64,000 bases of DNA, from positions 16,217,190-16,281,189 of the forward strand of contig NC_092686.1 of the NCBI RefSeq assembly GCF_964275005.1, read 5' to 3'. The stretch's first letter is position 1. Each line of letters begins with the position of its first letter. The notes under the pieces were generated by a model that was not told the DNA's origin, ran no database searches, and saw only the letters and a program-made list of their open reading frames with translations. The position numbers and the translations under genes are program-made. The stretch comes from Diadema setosum. Its lineage: Eukaryota; Echinodermata; Echinoidea; Diadematoida; Diadematidae. Positions 46,001 to 60,000 of the stretch are shown one piece after another.

Positions 46001-48020
46001 TGAACAATTTGTTGATAATAACGACACTGTACTATGTTCTTCATGTTACAGGTTTGCACTCAGGGAATTTTCAAAACAGTCACATTCATTAGCAGAATTA
46101 GAAGCAAGTTTTCAAAAGAATTATGAAAGTATAGATACATTGATACATAGATACATGAGGATGAAAAGGTATTGTTTCAGTTGCTGAACAAAACTTTTAG
46201 TATCATCAGCAAGATACTCAGATTTAACAAATGTATATTATTAAGTACTGCATATGACCAGTTTTTGCGTGTTTTAAAGTCCCGTGTTTAAGATGAAATT
46301 GGACAATCGATGGAAAAATTATGAATTTTTCAAGTTTTGGCGTTAGAACCGCTGGATGAGGAGACTACTAGAGACTCCTAGAGGTTATGCTAACCTTTGA
46401 GATAGTTGAATCCTGCTTGATGTAGGTTGCAGCACTTTAAGGAGCAGATCTTCTAGGATCTCTTGACAACATGTGCATACATATTTTCACCAAGAAAACT
46501 GGTAGAAACCATCATCTACCACCAAAACTGTATTGTCTTCCACCTACCATGACTACATTTGGACCTCACTGTCAGCCACTGTCTGCTGTATAAGTGGGAC
46601 ACATTCACTATGTGTCAGGTGCATACAGTGTACATATTGCAAATGAAAACTTTAGATCAACTTCTAAGAGAGAACGAATAGTAGCCGAGTGTTTCTAAAA
46701 GGTCATGTGTGAAAATGCGCGAAAATTTCACCATCGCGAAAATTTCCACATTTACAGAACTGGTTGTCACGTTGTTAATGATTATTTATGAATTAAGAGA
46801 GTTCTGGTAAAAATTTATAACACTTTTCAAGGCGTGTAAACGATATTACCTCGTTTAAAGTTAAGTGAATGACATGTAGAAGTTGTATTGACTGGAATTT
46901 AGTACAAACGTTGGAAAAAAAAAATCAGGGTTGATTTTGTAAATGTGCAGCAAACCGGCTCTCTCTACCCTTCGAGCTGAACAATAGGTAGTCCTAACCC
47001 TTTCCCACAATCGACTCAGAGAAATATAAATACCTCAAAAGAGATATCAGATTTTCCACCGAAAATTCATATGGAGGATGATATATCCACATTAAATATA
47101 GCTGTGTTGCTGGATAAAATCTTATTTTTCTACAAGACAGTGAGGTGATACCCAGATAAGACTATAGGCACAGGTGGGATGGACATTGACTGTGTTCATC
47201 ACAGGTATCCCGGAAGACTTAATACAACTGACCTAATCACCAACAAACTCACACACACACGCAAACACACACATACAAACAGAGACGGACACACAAAAAT
47301 ACACATGTACTGAAGTGAAACAGTATTACACAGATGCTTACAATTCTTGACTTACAAGAAGGCTGAGTTCTTATACATGTATATCATCGCTGGGGTGACA
47401 AGACCCTGTATCTGAAATTTTGGTGAAAATTACTTTTTTGGATTAATGGTCAAATAATGGTTTAAGTGATGTCCTGTCCAAATCCCAACTGTCTTACTCT
47501 AAAAATGAAGCCACCACAGCATGTCAAAGGAAAGGCTGTCCCATTCACTATAGTGCTTTGGCTGCCACGTTTTTTGACTCTCCAGAACATTTGAAATTTT
47601 GTAAATATGAGGTCTTGTCGACCCAGCGACGATATATGTCTCACACCCATTTTTTTTTTTTTTAATCCCCAAACATAAAAATTTACAGACCAGAAACTGC
47701 AAAGTCCCTTCAATCTCACACTGGAAACCATTTACACTAATTACTGTTTAATGTCTATGTCCCATAAATATTGAATATTGCTGACTGTCTTTTATAAATA
47801 TATGCTCTTTCAACTGACAGTAAATAAATATCACACCATGCAAGTCATTAGTACTATTTGATTGTCACTAATAACATAACACATAATTGTCTACTGACCT
47901 GAGCAATAAGCACCGACAGTGTGTTACTGTTACTATCTCACAGCAACCTGCCATTCACGTACAAAAATAGAGAAATTTGAGGGGTACCTCATGGAGTACA
48001 AATTGCACAATTAGTACGAG
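46001..48020. other. Intergenic DNA downstream of the phosphodiesterase gene
   Basis: It contains a diverged piece of the 21.1-kb MITE family (46300-46370), GCGAAAATTT repeats (46710-46750), CA-rich simple sequence (47230-47310) and a T-run (47651-47663). No gene is recognised. Confidence 0.45.
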
Positions 48021-51000
48021 TCACTGGAAGAGCATGTTCAGGAGTGGAATGTATGGTGAGATGTTGATCCACATAGTCTTGCCTCCAGATACCTCAATTA
48101 ACTGCAAAGAAAATACACACAAAAAGAACAGAATAGAGAAATGGGTGTTTCTTTGCTACAGTTTTGCTATGTTAAAATCAAATCTGAAATATATATATTA
48201 GGTATATAAGTATACATTGGATGAAAAATCATCATGGAAAATTGGATGATCTGCAAAAGAGTTATGAAGATTTAAAGTTTTGTTAAATCGAAGAGCCAAA
48301 TATGGGCCATTATGACAAGAAGATAAATAGCACTAACATTAGCAGGAAGCCAATGTCATATACTGTATATATTTGCACGAGTATATATGAAACTCTACAT
48401 TATGGGCATGGGTGCATCATTTTGAAGGAATATTCAACTCTCAAAACAAAATGTTGTGAAATGGTTTTCATTTTAAGACCCCCCCCCCCCAAAAAAAAAA
48501 AAAAAAAATCAATAGCAGTCATAATCCTCATCTCTTAACATCTGTTTTCCCACTGTGTCATTTCAGATGTTTCATCCTTGTATGGTCTTTTTCAGGCTGC
48601 CCAAATCAGTATGAGATATGAAATACCAAACCAGTTTGACTTGATTTGTCTGCCTGGTTAGCTGTGAAATGGATGGTGTGCCCACTGCCACGCACATCTA
48701 TGTCGGCAAGTTTTCAAATGACATTGAACAAACCTTCTGTTGCCTGGACCGGTTGACCGGAGCGCTGAAGACAAAGCCGTCGGGACAAGCGCTGGGATGA
48801 CCGTAGCTTGTGGCCACCCCCAGTGTCCATTCATCCGGATTTTCAGTCTTGACACAAGCTGAAGGCAATTTGGTTGAGCAAGTCAAAGAAGTGTACCATC
48901 TGTAATCAACTCCACTAAAATGAGACAGAGAACAACAAAAAAATGAAAATAAAATTACACTAAGTTTGATAGAATACAACCAATTAAGATATTTTCCTGT
49001 CATAGCACATCAATTTTCAATTTTCTTGACCAACCAAGCTGAATACAATACAATCTTTCAAAATATTTTCCCGTCACAACAAATCAATCATAATGCAGGT
49101 CTGCCAACATTCCCACATCCAAATTAGGGAGATTCCACACAGTAATCAGGGAGATGTCTGTGTGTTACATGCATTCCATGGGGCAAAAATAATTCCCAAA
49201 TCAGGGAGATCTTAATATTCTCTTATTTAGAAATGAACAGATTATGACATTTTCAGGGAGACTCCTGCTTCTTGACCCAGACGATTGGCCAGGGATGCAA
49301 ACACAAGGTTTGGGAGAGACAATGAAGATGTTTGAGTTGCTCAAAAAGGGTCGAACTCGCTGGTTTACTGTATCTTGTTTTGCGTGTCATAGTGCATTAT
49401 AGTTTATCAAGCATATTATCAAATGGCTTCTTTCGGTTACTTGTCAGGTGGACTTAACTCAGCGAGGTCAACACACATTTCAAAAACCCTCCTGAGAAAT
49501 TTAAGTATTTAAAACAAAACACTTTCATCACCATTTAAGCACTGTCTAAGGGTGATAAGGAATAGATTGGCATATGATTGAAAACAAAAAAATTCTATAT
49601 GCTTGACAGAAACAGAACAAGTCACTGCTGGAGTGGGGTTCTGTTAATGTCATATATATATAGCAAGTTTGATTTTTTGCTTTGTTTTTTGTGAATTGGT
49701 ACCTCCCTTACAATTTTGCGATCATAGAGTAAAGTAATTAACAGAGAAATGTAAAAGTGCATGTTGCATTTATGTTTGGATAAGAATCCTGTTGTTAAAT
49801 TCACAGTTCGCACTCAACTCACAAAATTTGCAAGAATAAAACTTCTACGAATTATATGGTGTATACAATACCATACAGGTCTGGTAAATGATACACTCTG
49901 TTACACATTCGTGAAGTTTGACAGTGTCCCTGAGAATGAATATGTCCATACAGAGAACTTTCTTGATGGCAAAGTATGCCACTCTGAAGATTGATTTTAC
50001 ACACTATGAAGATATTTCAAAAGTGTGTCTCACCTGAGGAAGACACAAGAAGCCTTGGAAAGTGACCTGCTTGGCTGGCCTTCCGCCCATGTCCACACAG
50101 CTGTCCGAAGGAGCATGGGACTGACCTGGTCAGCTGCTGGGTACTGGACACTGGGTGGGGTGAAAGAGAGATGGGTGTCTGAATTTGGTAGACTGATCAC
50201 AGTGTAGGCAGGCAGTGTATCAAAACAAGACAGTGGTACACTGCGTTGTGGGATATCATGTCAGCAAATTCATATACAAAAAGAGCTTGCTGATAGATGG
50301 ACCTACATGTATATCAATGTATGACCTAACAGTGAAACCTTACAGAGGGAGCCAATAGTCATAGAGTAACCCGTCATGATTCATCAGTTTGAATTTTTGA
50401 TGAGACTGCTACTTTCATAGATTCTAGGAAGAAGTGCACACCCAAATGTGTAATATAATGGGCGGATATGTTGAAACAAGTAGTGTGAAATCTGAAAGAA
50501 AGGGAAAATTGGAAATAACACACCCCAGAAGCTGTTTTTGTAACATGTAGTTGATGAGGAGCTGTAAACAATCCATATTGAGTTGAACTCTGTTTGTTTG
50601 TAGGCACCATGCAGAGAAATTTCACTTGTGGTGATTCCCCCCCCCCCCCCCCCCATAACGGAGAAAACACAAGCATGCATTCGGGGAAACTTACCCACAT
50701 TTCATGAACTCTGTAAAGTCCAAGATCACCCCAGTTTGTTTTGGTCCATTCCACAATGGCCTGATTGAGGAGGAAAAAAAAAGAGAGAAAGGTTGGAATG
50801 AGCTGTCCCATGGACATTGTACAATGTCCATCTTTCCTTTACAATTTCCTTGGAGCATAATCACAAATGAACGCAATTACGAAAACATAAAATACCAGCA
50901 TATCCTATTGTCTTCTATTATTGTGGTGAATATCAAATATCAATTTTATCTGCAAGGGGATGTGTTCTTGGCTCACAAAATTTGGCCTCATTCATGAGTT

Positions 51001-54000
51001 TCCTGTTACAGACTGGAAGTCAAGGCTTCTGTTTTCTTTTTCTAATGAGGAATCTGAAATGGTATAGCATTCGTCTGGGTTCATTCAACAAACACAGAAA
51101 ACTAATGTTACCCCTATGAAAACTAACTTACCCATAATTTGTGCTATCACAGTAGAACCTCAGGGGAGATGAAACATGACATCCTCCACATTCTGGGTAA
51201 GGGGTGAACTGTAGCATTGAGGGGAAACCATGGCAACAGAAATCATGAGATGAGAGAAGATCAAACATCATGGAGAATATTTCCTTCTGTGAAAACACTG
51301 CCTGATGAAAACATTTATATACAAGCAACACACAATGTGATTGCTTAAATTTTCCGTAGTGTTTTTATAACCAACACGCACTGAAATACAACTGTAAAGC
51401 TGCTGATTCACTTTGCAACTGCTGGCAATATAAACTGGATATTAGAATATGAGCGAAGAAAATCGCTATCAGCATGAAGTGTCCCACCTGCAAGTGTCAG
51501 CTGAATAACGTCTACAGGGTAGGTCGTATGTCCAACGAACACGAGACTTTCAATTTATTGTTAAAAACGAAGTCGGCTACTACACATTGTGAACTTGTAA
51601 TGAATGACAATTAATTTGCTTGTCTTATTCTTCTTCACGCTTTCAGGTTCAGAGCCAAGGAAGAAAGATATCTGAATCATGTTTCCAGTGCAACAAGAGG
51701 AAGTGCAAACAGAAGAAAAATCAAGTGCCAATCCGGAAAGGTACTTGGTTTAACCAGAGCAATGTGAGTCTGCGCCGCAGTCTTCTTCTTGTGTATTGTT
51801 TCATTCACAAACTGCCACATACCAGAGCGGTTCACAAGACTTCCATCTCCTCCAGAGATTCTACCGCAGAAAGTGAACACAGTGAAACAGATGTAGAGAC
51901 GGCTGCGGATACTCCTTCCACTCCTTCTTCTTCAACTCCTTCTACATCAAGTTCATCATCTTCCATATCTTTATCTGCATCAATTTCCGTTTCTGAAACT
52001 GCATCAATTTCTTCGCGTAGCTCTAGCTCTAGATCTAAAGGAGTTGTCACAATGAGCAGGGGGACTGTCAGTGACTACTACAACTACTGCAGAGAGGCGA
52101 GTCAGAGGGCTGTTCTCAACAAGCTCCAGTGCAACTCGCCCATTGGTGGACCAGGTAAAGTCATCGAGATCAACGAATCGAAATTTGGAAAACGCAAATA
52201 CAACAGAGGGAGACCGCTTGACAGAGAGTGGGTATTTGGGAGGATGTGTAGGGATACCAAAGAACTCTTCCTTGTTCCATTACCGGACAACAAAGAGGGA
52301 TCGAGCGATGCTAGAACCACTCGTCATCACGCATATTTAACTGGAACTACCATTGTCAGGGACTGTTGGAAGGCATACAACCAACTAGGAACACAAGGAT
52401 TTCACCATCTAACCGTTAATCATTCATTACATTTTGTTGATCCCGTTTCAAAGGAACACACGAAAAACATCGAAGGACTGCGGTGGCAAATCAAGCATGA
52501 ACTATCTGAAATGCACACCCGCAAAGATAAGTTGGGGCTTCACCTCGTCGAATATATGTGGAGGCAGTACCACAGAGTAGAGGATATCTTTACCACCTTT
52601 CTTTCTGATGCAGCTGAACTGTACCCTCCCAAGGAGTAGACAACCGAACCTGGTAAGTTCATTATATTGTATTTCTCTCAACTAATTTAGTTATAAACAC
52701 ATATAACTACAAAATATAAGTGCTCAGATATTTTTTTTTTTTTAATTTTAGTGGGGGGTACATACGTATGGAAGTCTAGCCTACCTTTATAACTGCTGAT
52801 AATAACAAATACTCAACAAGGTTACGCTTCTTCCACTTGTGGTGAGAACTAATTTTCATTATTTACCAAAATAAATTCCTATACAGGTACCAGTATAAAA
52901 TATGTCTCAGTTTGTGAAATCATGTGCAGGCTATCTCAATTGTAAGCAAGCTAATTTGTAGACAAAGTGCATGTTTATTGTTATCTGCATGGTTATTGGG
53001 TTGTTATTGTTCCATTCCCTAGCATGATGCAGTGTAAAGACCTGACACATATTAACATGAGACACGCTGAGCACTACTATGCCGTGGTGTGCAAACATTG
53101 TCAATTCCAAAGGATCAATACCACAACTGAATGACAAACTCACCTCATTCCTGATGGCTTCTGTCCAGTATCCTTTTTGAATGTAGAGTCCTCCATGGGT
53201 GTAATCCCCATCGGTTGCAATTAAGACTGTTTTCTTCATCTGTGAAAGGAGAATTCCACAAGATCCTTAATGTATTGACAGATGTAAACTGAAGGATACG
53301 GGTGGTATAATTTCAGTGAATTAGAACATATAAAAAATAGGAAGAATATGAGCCTTTATTCATTATTTACAAGGTCTGTTGTAGCACCCTTTGCACTTCA
53401 TAAGAACAGTCTCAGTTTTAAAACATGATATTCTCCTTCTGTCCCACTGTTCATTTGCATGACTTTTGAAGTAACATTGATTTCACATAATTATACTCAT
53501 GTTATTAATGATCATGTCTATTTCTATGATGCACCATTGCCTATCTCACCTGTCTCATTTCTCTTAGAGTTGGCCATCTTCCAAGAATCTTTAGATCATC
53601 AGGGGTGAAGACTCTGTCCCCCAGATAATCCCTGATTGGCCCATTGATTAGGTCATCATGGCCACTAGTGTGATATTCACCATCCTGGAAAGAAAAATGA
53701 AAAAGATAGAGGGAATTAATATCATTAAGACGATTAAAAAAAAACAAGAGACCCGCGGGTCTAGCGCTCACCTGAGTATCGCAAGTTCACCTTTCACGCA
53801 GTCACTAATCTAAATTATTCACAGCTCTACCAAAATTTGACCAGGCATTCTCAAGTAGAAGATGAAAATGTACAATAAGGGCCCAAATTTTTTTAAGATT
53901 CCTAATTATTGGGGATTGGGGCCCCCTGGGGCCCTCTGGGTGGGGCATGGTGCCCATTTTGATAAATTTAGATCCTGACCCCCTAGGGATGCTACCTGCC

Positions 54001-57000
54001 AAGTTTTACGAAAATCCATCATGAGGTTTTCAGGAAGAAGATGAAAATGTACAATTCAGGCCCCCATTTGGACCTTCCCAACCACCCCCCCCCCCTGCCC
54101 CCAAGAGGGGCACCCCTGGATCTCCTATGAACAAACTCAAAACTACAGTCATTAATATACTCACTCATAGTATTATCTTAGCTCTATAACTTCTGATTCC
54201 AAAGATTTTTAAAGATTCCTTCATTTTGGGGGTTTGGGCCCCCTGGGGGCCCCCTGGGTGGGGCATGGTGCCCATTTTAACAAATTGAGATCCTAATCCC
54301 TTAGGGATGCTACCTGCCAAGTTTGGTGAAAATGGGTCATGGGGTTCTAAAGAAGAAGATAAAAATGTACAATTTAGGCCCCATTAGGACCCCTCCTCAC
54401 CCCCCTCCCCTGGGTCCCAAGGAGGGCACCCCTGATTCTGCCATGAACAAACTTGAAACTACAGTCATCAATGTACTAACTCATAGTATTAACTTAGCTC
54501 CATCACTTCTGGTTCTAGAGAAGAACATCTTTAAAGATTCCTTAATCTTTTTTTTTTTTTTTTGGGGGGGGGGGGGGGGTTTGCCCCCCTGGGGGCCCCC
54601 TGGGTGGGGCATGGTGCCCATTTTAACAAATTGTGTTCCTAACCCCCTAGGGATGCTACCTGCCAAGTTTGGTGAAAATGGGTCATGGGGTTCTCAAGAA
54701 GAAGATGAAAATGTACAATTTAGGCCCCATTAGAACCCCTCCCCACCCCCTCCCCTGGGTCCCAAGGGGGGCACCCCTGATCCTGCCATGAACAAACTTG
54801 AAACTACAGTCATCAATGTACTAACTCATAGTACTAACTTAGCTCTATCACTTCTGGTTCTAGAGAAGAAGATTTTTACAGATTCCTTAATTTTGGAGGG
54901 TTTGGGCCCCCTGGGGGCCCCCGGGCCGGGGTATGGTGCCCATTTTAACAAATTGAGTTCCTAACCCCCTAGGGATGCTACCTGCCAAGTTTGATGAAAA
55001 TCGGTCCTGGGGTTTTCAAGAAGAAGATGAAAATGTAAAAAGTTTACGCACGACGCACGACGGACGCCGGACGAAGGGCGATTGCAATTATAGCTCACTT
55101 GAGCCTTTGGGTCAGGTGAGCTAAAAACCCTCTCTTATATCCATCAATGTTGCAAAGCTCTGTAATTTCATTAGAATGGATTGGGAAGAGAGCAAGCTGA
55201 AACTGGGATTGCTTGGTTTACGCTGCAAAAAAAAAAAAGCCATCGGCTCCAATTCGCAAAAAAAAAAAAATTCATGCCACAAAAAATATCTTACTTTACA
55301 ATACAATAATGAGTAAGTTGATACATGCTCTTTCCATTTGATACATGTAATGTAATTTGTGTAATAGTAAAAGGATATTCTCTCACCTCAAGGTATATAC
55401 GAATCACCTTCTTGTCATTCTCTGGTCGATGAACCCACTCTCCTATCTCTTTCATGCCATCTTCAAACAACCTGTCCACTGGTCCACAAACTAAATGGCT
55501 CATGCGTATCTTGGAGGAAAAAGATTCACAAACAAAATGCAGCATAAATCAGCTGAAACTTTGCCATTCTGATTGCAATAGCTATCTATTCAAAGGAGCC
55601 ATTGTGATTCCGTAGACTATCAATCTGACCATGGACCTATCCATGATCTGACTGAGGCTTGTGGTTCAAGTTCCCTGGCTTCAGGGGTTAAATGCTCCTA
55701 GGCAAGGCACTTTATCCTCATTGCCTAGCACTTCACAGGGGACATACAGCCGCTCGGCCCCATGCTTGCCTGCTTGCTGACAGGCATTCACTGCTTTCTT
55801 CTAAAGTACAAATCCTAATACCATTAGAAAAAAAAAATCATTTCACTAAATTTGATAAAGAAGCCTCCAAAGATTGATTAAAACCCCAACAAGTACATGG
55901 AAACATTACATGATAGTACAATGTTTTTAAATACAGACAGTGTTAAGTTCTGTTTAGTCATCCTTCAGACAGTATGACTTCATATTTAAATAGATACTTG
56001 AGGGTGATTTCCATAGAATCAACATGGCTTCCAAATATATTTTCAGCTGATGAGTTTGCACTGGTGTGTGGACATATGCTTAATGAGACATATTCATCCC
56101 ATCAGAAAATATTGTTAGCCCTGAAAGGAAAATCTAAAAATATATTTTTGTCATCCCATCTTCACACAAAGTTGCAGTTTGTTTTAAACTGAACTAATGC
56201 TGTCCTTGAACATCTGTTATCTTGTTTATAAATTGGTACAAATTAAGAGGACGAGTCCAGAGTATACTCGGGCAAGTGTCTATGGGAAATGCGTGTTGTA
56301 GCACAATCAATCTGTCATCAACGGGTTAAGAAGTTCTTTGCGTCAAGTTGATATACAATGTAGTTGGAAGACGGTTTGTAAAGATGGCTGCTACTTGTAG
56401 AATGCGTATAAACTGAGGGAGTTCTCATAGACGCCGAATTAAGATACAATATGATTGAAAGGAGATGGGTCATTTCCTTCATTGTCAAACCAGAATGTCA
56501 TACGATGATTGAGAACTGCACTGAACAAATATTCCCGACTGACTGCGAGTCCTTTCTACATTTTTGTGTACACTTTGCTCACAGCTCTAAGCATTTGGGA
56601 TGGTTACAGAGAAACTACAACATCGAGTGATCAGGTAAATTAACTGTCTAAAAGCTCCAGCAATGTGATGTATTATTTGTCTCTCAAAAATATGTGACCT
56701 AGATTGACCAAAATGGCAGTCTGACCTATAAAGACTCTAATATCTGAAGTTAACTTAAGGGGAATTTCAGTCCAGAAAAAAGTTAGTCTGAAAAGAAAGA
56801 GTAAAAAACAACAGTGAAAATTTGGTCAAAATTGGATAAAAGATGTGGAAGTTATGAAATTTCAAATATTCACAATTTTTTGCGAAATAGTTCTCAAACA
56901 GTTGATATGAATATGTACAAAAAGTGAGCTAATGATGTCATCACCTTACAATTTTCCACTGATTGTGTACAAAAATATTGAGAATTGATCTTTTTTTGCT

Positions 57001-60000
57001 ACGAAAGTGTAAATATGTTATTCCTGGTTACATAATTTTAGAATTATGAGCAGTCAGATATATTAGGATTATGCGACTGGGCATAACTGCATCTGAACAA
57101 AAACTTGGAAATTTTCAAAATTTTATGTACAAACTGTATGGCACGTTGTGAGGGGATGACATCAATTGCATATTCAGATCGACTCTTCAAGAATGGTTCT
57201 GTGAAATTTAGTGACACTTCACAATTTGATAACTTCCCTTGTTTTCATCTGACACTGATCAATTTTTTTATTGATTTGCTCAGACACTTTTACTCTTTCT
57301 TTTCAGATGAACATCTTACTGGTCCAGATTTCTTCTTTAATGCCTCTGGCTGTACAGTATCATGTCAAGATGTGACTCCAGAAAGAGTTGCCATAAAGAT
57401 GGAAAACTTTTACCCTTTATGGAACATTCTCCTACCTTCTTAAAACACCACCATACATCAATCTCCAGTGCCCTGATGCCCATGTTGAGCATGTCGGTAA
57501 GACTGAACTCCTGATTGGCCAGATCCAAACAGTCTCTACTATAGGGCGGGGGCCAGGGGCAGTTGTCTGCAACTGAACATTCAGTAAAGGAAAGATGGAT
57601 GGTGAAAGATTGGATTTTCATGATCCTGTAACTCTGCAAAGTTAGAATATGCTTGGCCCAAGACAGTACTTTTTGGTTATGGTATGGGAAATTATCATAT
57701 CATCAAATAGTGAAGGAGCCAAGGTTAACATCTTTATACAGACTATGAATAAACTAGAAATGTCGCTTTGGCGACTGGTATGCCTCCGCCATAATGCATG
57801 ATTTTCCCAATAGGTCTAGATAGTACATGTGGACAATATGTGATTACATTTTCACAAAATTGGCAAAATATTAAAATGACAAGTTTGTCACAAATGTGTT
57901 GAATGTTCACCTTCCTTGACCTAGGTTTAATTGGATGAATAGGAGAGCATGTATCTAGGGATTTAAGGACTTAAACTCGATTTTGACCAATTCATACATT
58001 TAGGCATTGAGTAATTTTCAAGGTACAGGTGTGGAGAAAAAGTGCAATTTCTGAATTGAATAGTAAATTGTTACCATTTTCATCTGGCCCTTGACCCTAA
58101 AATTCATAAGATAATCACTTTCAGGTAGAACATGCATAATATGTACTAAGTTTCAAGATAACTTGAGCCACTTCCGAGATATGGAGAAAAAAGTTACTTC
58201 AGCACTTTCACTTGATCTTTCACCTTTCGACCTTTGAGGCAAAAAAAGAAGAAAAAAAAAACTTTCAAGATAATTTCTATTAGGTTAATCATGTATGCAT
58301 ACACCAAGTGTAAAAAAAAAATAACCCTGCTGGCATTGCATGATAGGAGGGAAATTGTAAAATTTTGAAGTGTTGCACTTGACCTTTGACCCCTGACCTT
58401 TGACCCCCATGAACCCTACATTCTCTAGATAATCACTTCCAGTCAGTATATGTATATACTATGTTCCATGAAGATACCTTGAGCAATTTTCCAAGGTATG
58501 GAGAAAAAAAAAAGTTTTAATATTTTTACTTGACCTTTTGACCTTTGACCTTTGACTTCATGACCCAAACTTTCACCAGAGAATCTTAATTGGGTAATAC
58601 ATGTATACACTAAGTTTCAAGAAAATATCTTCAGGCATTCAATAGATATGGTGGAAATAGTGAAATTTTATGTATTTGACCCTGACCTTTTGACCTTTGA
58701 CCTTTGACCTCATGACCCATACTTTCACCAGAGAGTCTTAATTGGGTAATACATGTATACACTAAGTTTCAAGAAAATATCTTCAGGCATTCAATAGATA
58801 TGGTGGAAATAGTGAAATTTTATGTATTTGACCTTGACCTTTTGACCTTTGACCTTGAGCATGTGCACCCAAAAGTTGATAGGCACAACTTCACCCCCTA
58901 ATACACATACATGCCAAGTTTCATTAGGATACCTCAACAGGTTTTGATAGTTACCTTGTCCACAAAATTCATTACGGACGGACGGAAGGACGGACGGACA
59001 GACGGACGGACGGACGGACGGACAACCCGAAAACATAATGCCTCCGGCACCACTTCGTGGCGGAGGCATAAAAACCTCTTTTTCCCCCAAATATCAGTCA
59101 ATCATTTAACTTGCTAACTGAGCTAATGATGATAGCATTTGTTAATTTTTTTCTTTCATAAGCATTTGCCAAAGGTGCACTGGAAATTACTTGCTTTGTC
59201 ATTATTACATATTCTCCTGGAATATAACTCAACATTTTTTCCTGAAGAATTTAAAATTTAATTGCATGTGGTCAATTTGAGTGCATGAATGTCAATGATG
59301 TCATGATCATGTCACTCAGATAACTATTACCATGTTCAGATGGAAATTGCTGTTAAACCCACCACTGGCATTCAAATATTTGCAACTTTCACAACTTGAT
59401 TCTGGGTGCTGGCATAATACTGAGGACACACAGTGTGAGACCTTAACCTCCAGTCAGCAGCTGATGGGTGTATATGCTCCATTTCACAAAACTGGCATCG
59501 TATTATTCTACTGATAAATATCATTGTGAATGTATGGCTGATATTACATTTGACAAGTCTGTAAATATACTGCAACAAATCCTAGGGCAGCATATCTAGA
59601 GATTTAAATCTCTAACAGTACATCCATTATTTTATCTCTAAGTTGCAATGTATCTCAACTTCCCTGAGAGCTGGGAATAAATCCTAAACAAAACTTATTG
59701 TTTATCTATGTATTCATAACCTGCAGTAATTTGTGACTCTAAATGCAGGCACCTGAAAATTTAGGCATTTGTTTTCTTAATGGTGCATTTACATAATGTT
59801 AACTGATACAAATGTCTATAAAAGGGATTGCAGTTTTAACAGAAAACAATGTCTATATAATCTTCTAACTTACCTCCACATGAGTCTGCTCTGTTGTTAT
59901 ATGCATTGTGTGCCTGTAGAGAAAGATATTGATAAATTGTGATAATATTATGAAAACATAAGCACATAGCATGCAATGAGTTGTGCTTGATAAATATAAA

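Noticed and set aside
48680..48733. Reading the phosphodiesterase through to a stop at about 48681
   Set aside because: Splicing at 48734 to 48101 yields MWINISPYIPLL, which fits the family's C-terminus; the read-through tail does not.
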